From: Desulfobacteraceae bacterium | GTDB taxonomy: Bacteria > Desulfobacterota > Desulfobacteria > Desulfobacterales > Desulfobacteraceae | Direction: 5' to 3' | Assembly: GCA_024226935.1 (NCBI GenBank) | Contig: JAAELK010000225.1 | Location: forward strand, 39,343 to 103,342 | DNA length: 64,000 nt | Shown: positions 17,341 to 26,693 of the stretch, piece by piece | Numbering within the stretch: the stretch's first letter is position 1 | Layout: each line of letters starts with the position of its first letter | Translations under genes and position numbers: made by a program | Notes under the pieces: model-generated | The model's database searches: none | The model's input: the letters and a program-made list of their open reading frames with translations, nothing else | What the model was told of the DNA's origin: nothing

Positions 17341-18567
17341 TTAGTATAGCAACATCCCCACAAGACCTGCAATTGGTATAATCCAAATAATATCCACACT
17401 AAAACGCAAAAGTGCCACCATACATCCTGTAAATATGATCAATGTCACCCAGTGAAACTGGCTCCCTTGACCAATGACCACGGCAGCGGCAAAAACCATT
17501 CCCACCACGGCGGCACGGATTCCTTTGAGAGCAGCCTGGACCAATTGAGATCCTTTGATATGATCCAATATCTGGGAAGCACTCACCATGAGCAAAGCTG
17601 GCGGAAAAAAAATGGCAAAAGTAGCTATCACAGCTCCCAGCAGTCCCTTCACCTTATAACCGATAAAGGCCGCACTGATCAAGATAGGACCAGGAGTAAT
17701 CTGCCCCAGGGCAATGGCACTGGTAAATTCGGGACGGGTCACCCAATGAAGCCCATTAACAACAATCGCCTCGATCAACGGAATGAAAACAAATCCACCG
17801 CCAAAAAGCATCAGACTCATGCCTGAAAAAGTAACAAAAATCCGGGCAAGGGAATTATTACCCAGACCTGAAATCGGTACCAAGAAAAAAAGGATAAAAG
17901 CCCCCAATAATACCATGGAAAAGATAAATTTTATTTTTGAAAAGGAGGGATCAATCGTTGCTGCCCCCACATCTGATACTTTTTCCAAAGTTAAAGGGAC
18001 ACGGCCATAGACAATAAGCCCACCAAGACCGGCCAAAAAAATAATCATTAAACTAACATAAAAACCACCGATCCCAAGAAGGATCAGGGCAGCCATGAGT
18101 GCCAGGACAAATTCAAACCAACCCCTGATCGCCTTTTTACTCATTCCCCATGCCGTATTAATGACAATGGCAGTTACCGCTGGAACAAAGCCTGAAAAAA
18201 CCTTAGTCACCATGGGAACTTCACCATAATTAAAATAGATATAAGAAAGACCTAACAAAAGAAAAAAAGAAGGCAGAATAACGCCTGTGGCACTCACCAA
18301 AGCACCAAGCCCCCCCCGTAACCGATACCCCACAAAGGCCACCACATTAACAGCCACAGGGCCAGGCAAAAGCAGGGCCAGAGAAATTGCGTCCAGCATA
18401 TCCTCAATATGCAATAATTTGCGTTTGCGGACCATATCATTTTCCACCACCGCAATCAGGGCGGTAAAACCACCAAAGGCAATACACCCAATCTTTAAAA
18501 AACTTAAGAAAAGAAACCGCAGGGAAATAAACTTTCCTTTTGTTTCCTGGGATTTAGGCGCTAACAT
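17341..18567 (-). CDS. chrA: Chromate transporter-type (CHR family) membrane protein
   Basis: A 408-residue, two-domain CHR protein with 10-12 membrane segments. Both halves show the family pattern: FLKIGCIAFGGFTALIAVVE with LLLPGPVAVNVVAFVGYRLRG in the first, and SGMSLMLFGGGFVFIPLIE with ALGQITPGPILISAAFIGYK in the second. ChrA proteins export chromate; in sulfate reducers they may move other oxyanions. ATG-18567 is chosen; an in-frame TTG at 18627 would add 20 residues with no hydrophobic or conserved content. It follows a sulfotransferase gene on the same strand. Confidence 0.88.
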   Translation of the reverse strand: MLAPKSQETKGKFISLRFLFLSFLKIGCIAFGGFTALIAVVENDMVRKRKLLHIEDMLDAISLALLLPGPVAVNVVAFVGYRLRGGLGALVSATGVILPSFFLLLGLSYIYFNYGEVPMVTKVFSGFVPAVTAIVINTAWGMSKKAIRGWFEFVLALMAALILLGIGGFYVSLMIIFLAGLGGLIVYGRVPLTLEKVSDVGAATIDPSFSKIKFIFSMVLLGAFILFFLVPISGLGNNSLARIFVTFSGMSLMLFGGGFVFIPLIEAIVVNGLHWVTRPEFTSAIALGQITPGPILISAAFIGYKVKGLLGAVIATFAIFFPPALLMVSASQILDHIKGSQLVQAALKGIRAAVVGMVFAAAVVIGQGSQFHWVTLIIFTGCMVALLRFSVDIIWIIPIAGLVGMLLY

Positions 18568-18628
18568 CTTTTTACCTGCATTTACTTTTATAAAACATAG
18601 TATTGATATCTCTTCTACACTTGGCAAC

Positions 18629-19630
18629 TTATTTTGTTCGGGACGAAATCTCCTTAAGCAATTTCTGCTGGAGACTACGCAAGCTTAAGTCCCCAGAATC
18701 TATCGTATTGACTATTTCCTTTTTCAAACGTTTATTTTCCTCTTCAAACAAACGAATATCAGCAGAATCAAAGGTCATCCCTTCTCCTTTCCGGGTATAC
18801 ATCCGGTCATAACCCAGATTATCCAGGCTCTCACCTGCCACCAATTCAAAAATACGCATATCTTTTTTGGAGGCCTCTTTAAGAAATTTTCGAGTATTAT
18901 TTTTTATAACCGGCTGCTGGACATTGGCCCAGAGGGCACCGCATTTGGCAGTCTCCATGGCCTCCTCTGATATATTAAAATGAAGCATCTCCTCAACAAA
19001 GGGTATCTTAAAATGATACATCATCTCTTTGAGAACTCTTTCAGAATCAGCGGTTAAGTCTTCATAACTCACGGAAAAAAAATTTGCAGCATCAACCTTG
19101 GCCTTCAGACCAAGAGCCAGTTGTTGCTCAGCATGCCAATATTTAGCAATATGATAATAACTTTTTTCCCCCACAACGGCCTTACGAAAGGAAACCGCCA
19201 CATCCCTGCCGTCCCGGTAAATATGAATATAACGGGCATCGGGAAAATAGTTGCCAATCTGGGGCAAAAAATAAACATTAGCAAGACTCTTACAACACCA
19301 GACCAATGCCCCCTTGGCCTCACTCATCAGATCGTGAACAGCACCGTAAATCGCCATAAGTGAGCGTTCTAAACAGCAAAGCTTCACCACTTCCCGATCC
19401 AGAGTTACCCCCGTCCAGGCAACTGGATTAGCCTCTATCATCCTGCAAATATCATCCACCAATTGATCAAAATTAGCATCTAGGGACAGATCTCCATAAC
19501 CGGGCAAAAGAGGCATGAAACGTTCCAGAATATGGGACGGATGAGGAGAAGCAATGGCGGGCTGCTGATTGAGCATCAAACGAAGAAGATTGGAGCCGGA
19601 TCGTTGCGTGCCAATCATAAAAATTGTCAT
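18629..19630 (-). CDS. Sulfotransferase-family protein
   Basis: A 333-residue PAPS-dependent sulfotransferase. The 5'-phosphosulfate loop is IGTQRSGSNLLRLML near the N-terminus and the 3'-phosphate-binding motif is YIHIYRDGRDVAVSF. The acceptor cannot be predicted; members sulfate carbohydrates, lipids or small molecules. The C-terminal 60 residues form a Lys/Glu-rich coiled coil (FEEENKRLKKEIVN). An ATG at 19699 is in frame but GGAAGAGAG precedes the ATG at 19630, where the conserved fold begins. It is followed 61 bp later by the CHR transporter. Confidence 0.82.
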   Translation of the reverse strand: MTIFMIGTQRSGSNLLRLMLNQQPAIASPHPSHILERFMPLLPGYGDLSLDANFDQLVDDICRMIEANPVAWTGVTLDREVVKLCCLERSLMAIYGAVHDLMSEAKGALVWCCKSLANVYFLPQIGNYFPDARYIHIYRDGRDVAVSFRKAVVGEKSYYHIAKYWHAEQQLALGLKAKVDAANFFSVSYEDLTADSERVLKEMMYHFKIPFVEEMLHFNISEEAMETAKCGALWANVQQPVIKNNTRKFLKEASKKDMRIFELVAGESLDNLGYDRMYTRKGEGMTFDSADIRLFEEENKRLKKEIVNTIDSGDLSLRSLQQKLLKEISSRTK

Positions 19631-19850
19631 TTTTCTCTCTCTTCCATTACAGACACTTTGATAAATCTTGTCTGCCAGATCATTTTTTAAAGTCAGCAAT
19701 CCCTACTGGAATATTACCCTCTGACTTCTCAAAATTATTAAATTATTAAACAAATGGTAATCGCAATTTTTCTCAGTTTTGTATATTTTATGAAAAAGAA
19801 AGTCAATAAAATACTTATGCAACCCAAGGACAGGCCATCCAGGCAATCTT

Positions 19851-21545
19851 CTATAGACCTAACCCCCCTGGATTCATAATACCATTTGGATCCAGATGGG
19901 TCTTGATAGCCCTGAGCACTTCCATATTTTGAGCTCCCAGATGACGCTCCATCCAGGGAGCCATCATCCTGCCCACCCCATGGTGATGACTCAAAGATCC
20001 ACCCGCCGCCTCAATACTATCGATGATAGACTGTTGATAGATTTTAAATTTTGCCAGTTCCGGCATTGCGGTAATAAAAATAAAATAAAGATTTGTACCC
20101 TGGGCATAAAAGTGGGAAGCATGGGTCATACAGATAGTGTGGGGATTAGCCTTAACCACTTTTCGCACGGTTTTATGCAAAGAGTGAAGATTTTTCCAGG
20201 TTACCGAGCATTCCAGTGTATCAATTAAGATTCCATAATCATTTAGGGCATCCCGCATATAGGGATCGGAAAATCGCCCCTTATACCATTTTCGCATGGG
20301 ATATCCCGTAAGAAAAAATCCCTTGTTTTTCCGGCAGGTCTTTTTCACCTGGCACAATACATTGGCAGCAAAAGCTCTCTGCCCCTCTGCCTGACCCATA
20401 ACCAGACAGCGCCTACCCTTTTTCATACCTTTCAATCCCAGAAATTTATCCATTACTCCCCCGTCCAATCCATACATCTGCATGGCTACATCGGTCTCTT
20501 CCGGATCGGATATCCGCAAAATAGCCGGCATTCCAAACCGGCCCTGGCTGATTTGCCGCCCCGCGGCCACTGCCGATTCAAAAGATGGGAACATAAAAGC
20601 AAATTGCCGATCATTATCCGGTAAATATTCAAAGACCTTCATGGTCACTGATACCAGAACACCAAAACATCCCTCGGATCCTTTCATAATATCATTTAGC
20701 TTGGGACCGGTGGCCGTGGCCGGATAATCAAGGGTTTTAAAGCTGCCCGTCGGGGTAACATATTCCTGGCTGATCACCAGATCTGAGGCATCTCCATACA
20801 AGGATGAGGCCTGGCCAGATCCCAGGGTCACAACCCAGCCTCCAACCGAAGAGAACTCAAAACTTTGGGGAAAATGACCGCCGGTGTAAGATTTGTTTGC
20901 CGAAAGTTTTTTTTGCGCATGGTTGAGCAGGTCTTCGTAAACAGGCCCCATCATGCCCGGTTCCACCGTTATGGTCTGATTAATTTCATTAAAAGAAATT
21001 AATTTATTCATGTGGGTGGAAAGAACCAGGGTAACCCCTCCTTTGGGACAATCCAGACCAAAGGTCACACTGCTGCCACCCCCATGGACATGGACAGCAA
21101 TTTTTTGATCATGGCAAAAACTAATAATTGCCTTTACATCTTGTTTGTGCCGGGGATGAATCACCAGATCACAGATATCTTTTACCTGCCCTTGGCGCAG
21201 ACTCATTATATCTTCCATAGCCTTTCCCTTGGTATATTTAAGGCGATCATAACCGGCGATAGAAATATTTTCTTTACCCACAATTTTTTCCAGATTAGCC
21301 AGATTGGCTTCGGACAAATTAACGGGCATGGTCTCTTTTATCGTCTGGTCTCCTGTATTTTTGGTTATTGTAAAATCAGCATCCGTTAGATTTAATTGCT
21401 GTTTAATCACCTTTAAAAATCCCTTGCTGGGATTTTTAAAGGCCTGGTTATCCCCCCATTTAAATATGGAGCGAAAAGAATTTTGTTTTGGCACGGTTTC
21501 AATCCACTGGGGTGTAAAATCGGTATCTTGTCCATAATTTTTCAT
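19851..21545 (-). CDS. FAD-linked oxidase, alkyl-dihydroxyacetonephosphate synthase-like
   Basis: A 564-residue VAO/PCMH-type flavoprotein. The FAD-binding domain shows VHVHGGGSSVTFGLDCP and SVGGWVVTLGSGQASSLYG. The C-terminal part keeps the HHH motif (H520-H522 in SLSHHHGVGR) and the NPGGLG end typical of alkyl-DHAP synthase (AGPS), which swaps the acyl chain of acyl-DHAP for a fatty alcohol to make the first ether bond. Other PCMH oxidases (D-lactate or glycolate oxidase) lack the HHH loop. Its ATG overlaps the kinase stop (ATGA). Together with GlpD and an FGGY kinase under a FadR-like regulator it suggests ether-lipid or glycerol-phosphate chemistry; dialkyl and monoalkyl glycerol ethers are known from Desulfobacterales. 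Confidence 0.82.
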   Translation of the reverse strand: MKNYGQDTDFTPQWIETVPKQNSFRSIFKWGDNQAFKNPSKGFLKVIKQQLNLTDADFTITKNTGDQTIKETMPVNLSEANLANLEKIVGKENISIAGYDRLKYTKGKAMEDIMSLRQGQVKDICDLVIHPRHKQDVKAIISFCHDQKIAVHVHGGGSSVTFGLDCPKGGVTLVLSTHMNKLISFNEINQTITVEPGMMGPVYEDLLNHAQKKLSANKSYTGGHFPQSFEFSSVGGWVVTLGSGQASSLYGDASDLVISQEYVTPTGSFKTLDYPATATGPKLNDIMKGSEGCFGVLVSVTMKVFEYLPDNDRQFAFMFPSFESAVAAGRQISQGRFGMPAILRISDPEETDVAMQMYGLDGGVMDKFLGLKGMKKGRRCLVMGQAEGQRAFAANVLCQVKKTCRKNKGFFLTGYPMRKWYKGRFSDPYMRDALNDYGILIDTLECSVTWKNLHSLHKTVRKVVKANPHTICMTHASHFYAQGTNLYFIFITAMPELAKFKIYQQSIIDSIEAAGGSLSHHHGVGRMMAPWMERHLGAQNMEVLRAIKTHLDPNGIMNPGGLGL

Positions 21546-23095
21546 TTTTTCGGGTATCCTGTAATTTTCTGAATTTGTGAATATAAAGGAGCCAGGGCCT
21601 TGTACATTTTCTTATAGACTTCTTTATACAATTGGCTATAAATAATAACATTTTTAGGATCTGGTTCAAACACGGTTTTTATGCGAACCATATTGGCAAC
21701 AGCCCCGTCAATTGTGTCATAAAGCCCCAGGCCCCTTGCTATAATAATGGCTGCTCCCAGCCCGGAGGTTTCATGGGTCTCACCCTTTACCATGGGCAGG
21801 TTGAAAATATCGGCAGTAATTTTACAAATCTCGTCACTTTGGGATGCCCCGCCAGATACAGCCGCCTTTTCCACCCGCATTTTTCCTTTTTTCTCAATCT
21901 TTTCCATACCTTCATAGAGGGCAAAACCCAATCCCTCGATCACAGCCCTATACACATGATCCTTGGTGTGAACATCCCCAAATCCGATCATGGCTCCCTT
22001 GGCATCTGGATGATCCAGTCCTGGCCCCCAATAGGGCTGGACTACAAGCCCCATGGCACCTGGGCCTGTCCGTTCAAGACATTTATTAAGGACCTCCTCC
22101 GGGGCAATCCCCAATTTAAACGCCTCTTCCACTTCCTTGTGGGCAAATTCCTGCTTAAACCAGGAGATCATCCAAAAACCCCGGAAAATTTCCACCTCGG
22201 GATTATAACATCCCGGCACCGGAGCCGGATAGGGCGGCATAAACCGAATGGCCTCAAAATATTTTTGGGAGGTAGTCTGGACCGTGGCAGTGGTGCCAAA
22301 ACTTAAAGAAACCATTTTCTGATTAGTAACTCCGGCCCCCAGGGTTTCACATCCCTTATCGGATCCACAGGCAATCACAGGAGTTCCTGGACGCAGACCT
22401 GTCAGATCTCCCACCGCCGCGGTTACCACCCCAATAAAACCTCCCGGCGAAATAATAGTGGGTAGCTTTTCAATTTCAATGGGAAAAAGCTGACTGATCA
22501 ACGCCCACTTGCCTGCCCATCTGTGTTTTTTATAATCATAGGGCAAATGACCTATCTGACTGGCCGCAGAGTCGGCAAACACCCCGGTGAGGCGATAATT
22601 TAAAAAGCCGGACACCTGGAGATACTTATGGGTTTTTTCCCAAATCTTTGGCTGATTCTGAATAATCCAATTGCCTTTTCCCTGGGCCTGGATATCCATA
22701 AGTTTTTTTTCAAGCCCCATAAGCTTAAATCCAAAGTTTAAAGGCCCTTTTGCACCAAATGTAGGATGCGCCCTTCTCTGGTCCAGCCAGATAATTGCCG
22801 GTCGCAGAACCTGACCTTTCCTGTCCACATTAATCATGCTCGCCCGCTGGGAGGTCACCCCCACACCGGCAATGGATGCAAAAGCGCGGGGATGTTTTTT
22901 TTTCAAAACCCGACAGGCTGTAACCAAACTTTTCCAATATATATCCGGATCCTGCTCTGCCCAACCCGGATGGGAGCTGTAATAGGGGATATAAAACTGC
23001 TGTTCGCAAGCCAGAAGTTCTCCATTTTCAGCAAAAAGAAGAGCTCGAAGGCTTTGGGTACCGCTATCAATTGCCAGAATAGTTTTTGTTTCCAT
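21542..23095 (-). CDS. FGGY-family carbohydrate kinase
   Basis: A 517-residue kinase of the glycerol/xylulose kinase fold. N-terminal ATPase motif LAIDSGTQSLRALLF, substrate region TSQRASMIN and WLDQRRAHP, second-domain phosphate loop SLSFGTTATVQT and adenosine motif VSGGASQSDEICK. The sugar or polyol specificity is uncertain; glycerol or dihydroxyacetone would fit the operon, as it lies between glpD and the ADPS-like gene. ATG-23095 has the better ribosome-site spacing (GGGA nine bases upstream) than ATG-23101. It overlaps the next gene by 4 bp. Confidence 0.85.
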   Translation of the reverse strand: METKTILAIDSGTQSLRALLFAENGELLACEQQFYIPYYSSHPGWAEQDPDIYWKSLVTACRVLKKKHPRAFASIAGVGVTSQRASMINVDRKGQVLRPAIIWLDQRRAHPTFGAKGPLNFGFKLMGLEKKLMDIQAQGKGNWIIQNQPKIWEKTHKYLQVSGFLNYRLTGVFADSAASQIGHLPYDYKKHRWAGKWALISQLFPIEIEKLPTIISPGGFIGVVTAAVGDLTGLRPGTPVIACGSDKGCETLGAGVTNQKMVSLSFGTTATVQTTSQKYFEAIRFMPPYPAPVPGCYNPEVEIFRGFWMISWFKQEFAHKEVEEAFKLGIAPEEVLNKCLERTGPGAMGLVVQPYWGPGLDHPDAKGAMIGFGDVHTKDHVYRAVIEGLGFALYEGMEKIEKKGKMRVEKAAVSGGASQSDEICKITADIFNLPMVKGETHETSGLGAAIIIARGLGLYDTIDGAVANMVRIKTVFEPDPKNVIIYSQLYKEVYKKMYKALAPLYSQIQKITGYPKK

Positions 23096-23168
23096 AACCA
23101 TCTTTCCCAGGCCCTGGGTTCCAAGTTTAGATTTTAATTCAATTTTTCAGGCAATTTGTTTTGCCTGG

Positions 23169-24767
23169 TTATTTTACCAATTTTCTTTGTTGACCAGGGG
23201 GTGCATAGGCATCCTTCCACACCTTTTCATATAACTTTTTTTCCCGGATCCATTTTGCATCATTCCAGGAGAGAAAAGGCTGTATTCTTGTCTGGATCTC
23301 ATCCATATAATCCATACCCCCATTGGGTAAAACAAGACCGATGCGTACCCGCCGAAGCAAGAGATCTGAAAGATGGCGGATCTGTTCATGACCGGCACCA
23401 TAACAAAGTTCAGCCCACAGCGTCCGGGTGGTACCAATGGGGGTAAAGTCCTCCTTATTACAAAGAGCCATCATCTCCACAAGCTTGTCACCATATCGTC
23501 CCAAAAGTCGCCGGGTCACTTTAGAAGATAATTTAACAAACCCTCCACCAAAAACAGATTTTGCTGCAATTTCAGGGGTTGCTCCTGATCCCGGCCAAAG
23601 CCTGGTATTTTTTTTAGAACACCTGGGCAGATATTTGCTCACCGCCTTCAGGGCATCGAATGCCAACAACCGAAAAGTGGTCAATTTGCCGCCGGTGACG
23701 GTGACAAGCCCCTTATCCTTCCAAACCACATGCTCCCGGGATTCCTTGGAGGCCACAACTTTCTTTTTACTTAATATGGGTCTTACCCCGGCGATGGAAG
23801 CAATGCAATCCTCCATGGATACCTTAAAATCCGGCAGGATATGGGCCAATCCAGCCATTAAATAATTCACTTCATCCATGGTGATACAAGGCTCTTTTGA
23901 AACATCACCTGTATAATCCACATCCGTGGTCCCTAAAAGAAGACAACCTTCCCAGGGAAAAAGAAAAACAGGCCGTTTGTCCCCGGGATGGATAAAACTG
24001 ATCACCCGATCCAGGGGATATAATTTACCGGGAAATATCAGATGACTGCCCCTGAGAGGCCGAATATGAAATCCTCTCACCGGCGACGGATGAAGATTTT
24101 CTGCAAAGGGCCCCGTGGTATTAACCACCGCAGAGGTTTTCACCAAGGTCTTCAAGCCGGTCTCAGTATCTCTTAAATAAACCCCGACCACATTCCCCTT
24201 GACGTCACGCTCAATGGAGATAGCTTTAGTATAATTAAAAGCATGACCTCCCCCGGAGCAACCATCAAAAATCAATCGGAGCACCAATCTTGCGTCATCC
24301 ACCTGGGCATCTTTAAACCCCACGGCAGACAAAAGATTTGCCCTGCGGACCTTTGGCACCTTTTCAAGGGTCTGGGCTTTTGAAAAAATTTGATGTTGTT
24401 TACCCCCGGCCATGAGGCTGTAAAGCGATAATCCCAATTTCATGGTTCCCATGGAAGGACCATGATCATCATAGAGCGGCATGATAAAATCCAAGGGGTC
24501 CACCAACCCGGGATATGCAGACAACAATCTTTGTCGTTCCCTGACAGCCGATCGAGTTAACAAAAACTTTCCTTCCTTAAGATAACGCAACCCCCCATGA
24601 ACCATCTTGGAAGAACGGCTCGAAGTTCCCCAGGCAAAATCATTTGCTTCCACCAACAATGGAGACAACCCCCGCCTGACAGCCTCATGAAATACACCGG
24701 CACCGGTGACCCCACCACCCACAATGACCAGATCATAACTTTTCCCAATGGATTTATCTTCTTTCAT
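23169..24767 (-). CDS. glpD: FAD-dependent glycerol-3-phosphate dehydrogenase
   Basis: A 532-residue GlpD/GlpA-type flavoprotein, oxidising sn-glycerol-3-phosphate to DHAP with electrons passed to quinone. Visible are the dinucleotide fold DLVIVGGGVTGAGV, the GlpD motif SSRSSKMVHGGLRYL, FPWEGCLLLGTTDVDYTG and TVTGGKLTTFR. ATG-24767 is preceded by AAGGAG and shares one base with the stop of the fadR-like gene (TGATG). It is second in a four-gene operon; the DHAP produced would be the acceptor backbone for an alkyl-DHAP synthase. Confidence 0.92.
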   Translation of the reverse strand: MKEDKSIGKSYDLVIVGGGVTGAGVFHEAVRRGLSPLLVEANDFAWGTSSRSSKMVHGGLRYLKEGKFLLTRSAVRERQRLLSAYPGLVDPLDFIMPLYDDHGPSMGTMKLGLSLYSLMAGGKQHQIFSKAQTLEKVPKVRRANLLSAVGFKDAQVDDARLVLRLIFDGCSGGGHAFNYTKAISIERDVKGNVVGVYLRDTETGLKTLVKTSAVVNTTGPFAENLHPSPVRGFHIRPLRGSHLIFPGKLYPLDRVISFIHPGDKRPVFLFPWEGCLLLGTTDVDYTGDVSKEPCITMDEVNYLMAGLAHILPDFKVSMEDCIASIAGVRPILSKKKVVASKESREHVVWKDKGLVTVTGGKLTTFRLLAFDALKAVSKYLPRCSKKNTRLWPGSGATPEIAAKSVFGGGFVKLSSKVTRRLLGRYGDKLVEMMALCNKEDFTPIGTTRTLWAELCYGAGHEQIRHLSDLLLRRVRIGLVLPNGGMDYMDEIQTRIQPFLSWNDAKWIREKKLYEKVWKDAYAPPGQQRKLVK

Positions 24768-25459
24768 CAGATCTCCTTCCAAAACCTCTGGGACCGGACC
24801 ATTGTTTTTTGGACAAGTCCGTGGACAGCTCCAACTTTTTCCCGGATAACCACCCCCAAAGCACCATAATATTCCAGGGACATTTCCCGGGCTTTTTTTT
24901 TGGTAAAATACAATTGCCCCAACCTGTGATAAACAGGAGCAAAATCATTGAACATCATTTTTAACACCGGATTTGCGGTAATTTCCACCATGAGCATTTG
25001 AAGCCCCCAATCGTGAAGGGCAAAGAGTTTAGTATCGACATCAAGAGCAATTGGTATATCCAGATAAGCCAGAATTGCTTTGGAATCGGTGACGGCAGCT
25101 TTTTGGGCCACCCCGGGAAAAATCAGGGTCCTGGCCTCCAGAAGATGAGCTATCATATCCGGGGAAAGACAATCATTAAACCTGGATAAGGTGTTCAACA
25201 CCCCCAGTCCCCCGGAACAAAGATAATCATTTACCCGGGTGGGCCTGCCATGGATAATGGTCACCCATCCTTCCCTGGCCAATCTCTGGAGAGCTTCTCT
25301 CAGGGTAGGGCGTGTTACTCCCAGGGTCCCAGCAAGAAGTCGTTCCGCCGGCAGGGTCTCCCCCGGCCCATAGGTATTGTCTAAAATGGCTTCCAACAAT
25401 TGGTTTTCGGCAAATTCTGCGGGCTTTAATGGTTTTTGTAAACCTTCAAATGGCGACAT
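24767..25459 (-). CDS. FadR-like GntR-family transcription regulator
   Basis: A 230-residue protein closely patterned on FadR of E. coli. The winged helix (about 10-80) has PAERLLAGTLGVTRPTLREA and LQRLAREGWVTIIHGRPT, nearly matching FadR's recognition helix and wing. The C-terminal helical domain keeps FadR-type features (LLEARTLI, YYGALGVVIRE). FadR binds long-chain acyl-CoA and then leaves its operator. AAAGGA precedes the ATG. The gene heads the glpD-FGGY-ADPS operon and a FadR-like palindrome lies 26 bp upstream of its start, so it probably autoregulates the whole unit. Confidence 0.85.
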   Translation of the reverse strand: MSPFEGLQKPLKPAEFAENQLLEAILDNTYGPGETLPAERLLAGTLGVTRPTLREALQRLAREGWVTIIHGRPTRVNDYLCSGGLGVLNTLSRFNDCLSPDMIAHLLEARTLIFPGVAQKAAVTDSKAILAYLDIPIALDVDTKLFALHDWGLQMLMVEITANPVLKMMFNDFAPVYHRLGQLYFTKKKAREMSLEYYGALGVVIREKVGAVHGLVQKTMVRSQRFWKEI

Positions 25460-25484
25460 GGTACATCCTTTTTAAAATTCTCTC

Positions 25485-25508
25485 AACTGGTAAGAGGTCA
25501 TACCAGTT
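25485..25508. promoter_or_regulatory. FadR-like operator palindrome
   Basis: The arms AACTGGTA (25485-25492) and TACCAGTT (25501-25508) are perfect inverted repeats around an 8-bp centre. The E. coli FadR site begins AACTGGT and ends ACCAGTT-like with a TGGTnnnACCA core. A tighter core GGT-CAT-ACC is visible at 25496-25504. The position, just before the fadR-like gene, supports autoregulation. Confidence 0.7.
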
Positions 25509-25628
25509 AGAAAAACCATAGTCAACCCTTAAATATGGTACCGCAAAAGCAGCACCACGCCTATGACGCGATATAAAAACAGATACCTGTATTTATTGAG
25601 TTGATTGGCCAGTCGACAAATTTTATAT

Positions 25629-26594
25629 TTACCGGCAAACCTCTTGATAGGGAATAAAAATTGAATCCATGTTTATATTACACTCTTCCATGGTATTTTT
25701 AATAATTTGAAATATTAATCCACTTGACTCAAAATCTTGAATTCCCTTATTAAGCATATCCAATGTAAGTTGCCAGTCAGTTTTTTTTTTCGACACTGCA
25801 AAATAGAGATAATTATATTGAATTATCGGCTTTACAATTTCTATGCTGTTTAAAATTTCATTTTTTTCCTGCTCCGGTATATCTGCTTGTTTTACAGCAA
25901 AAATAACCGCCAAAGGATCATTAATAAGAAAATCTACCCGTTTTTTCCAAAGCAATTGTGCCTGTTTAAAATCATTATTTACTATTTTAATGTTAAATAC
26001 TCCTTTATCCATCAAACGATCAAACTCAGGAGTATTTTGATAGTCTCTTACTACACAAATCCTTTCTCCCTTTAGATTTGAAAAATCACCCTGGTAAATA
26101 TCTTTTTCACCTTTTCTTTTCATGAATGCGATAAGGCCACCGGGAAAACGATCTGATAAAGCCAAACTATCACGACGTTTATTTCCTTTAAATACATCCG
26201 AGGGAGCTGTGCTTTCAATATACCACTCTGGATATAAAATATCGGCGACACCGTGTTCAACGGTAGCCACAGCCCGAGCCCACGGATAAAAAGAAGAGGT
26301 AATTTCATATCCTTGACTGGCCAAAAGCGCAATAGTAAATTGCTGAACCCAGCCTTGCTTGCACATTTTTTCTGAAATATATGGTCCCCAATTTAAAGTG
26401 ACAATATTTATTTTCTTTTTTGCGCCTTTGTTAAATAAATATGTTACATCATTTTTGTGTTCTCCTTGAATCATATATTTTTTACCGTCATGGATAAAAT
26501 TAACTGACAAATTGGAATCAGTCGAAAATGCGCCAGACGGCAATAACCATAAAAACAAACAACTACAGAATACCAATAATAATAATTTTTTCAT
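25629..26594 (-). CDS. Extracellular solute-binding protein, family 3-like
   Basis: A 321-residue exported protein with a signal peptide (residues 1-24, ending SGAFS) followed by a type 2 periplasmic binding fold of the amino-acid (SBP_bac_3) type (INIVTLNWGPYISEKM, FYPWARAVATVEHGVADILYP, FSNLKGERICVVRDY). No permease or ATPase genes are adjacent, so it may serve a distant transporter or act as a periplasmic sensor partner. Such orphan proteins are abundant in Desulfobacterales. Ligand unknown. Confidence 0.75.
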   Translation of the reverse strand: MKKLLLLVFCSCLFLWLLPSGAFSTDSNLSVNFIHDGKKYMIQGEHKNDVTYLFNKGAKKKINIVTLNWGPYISEKMCKQGWVQQFTIALLASQGYEITSSFYPWARAVATVEHGVADILYPEWYIESTAPSDVFKGNKRRDSLALSDRFPGGLIAFMKRKGEKDIYQGDFSNLKGERICVVRDYQNTPEFDRLMDKGVFNIKIVNNDFKQAQLLWKKRVDFLINDPLAVIFAVKQADIPEQEKNEILNSIEIVKPIIQYNYLYFAVSKKKTDWQLTLDMLNKGIQDFESSGLIFQIIKNTMEECNINMDSIFIPYQEVCR

Positions 26595-26693
26595 ACATTC
26601 TCCATTGCATTATTATTTACGTAAACAAATTTCCATAGAAACTTCTTATCTCTTTTACCCTTCTTTTTGCCTCTTCGTATTTTTCGTCGTTTA

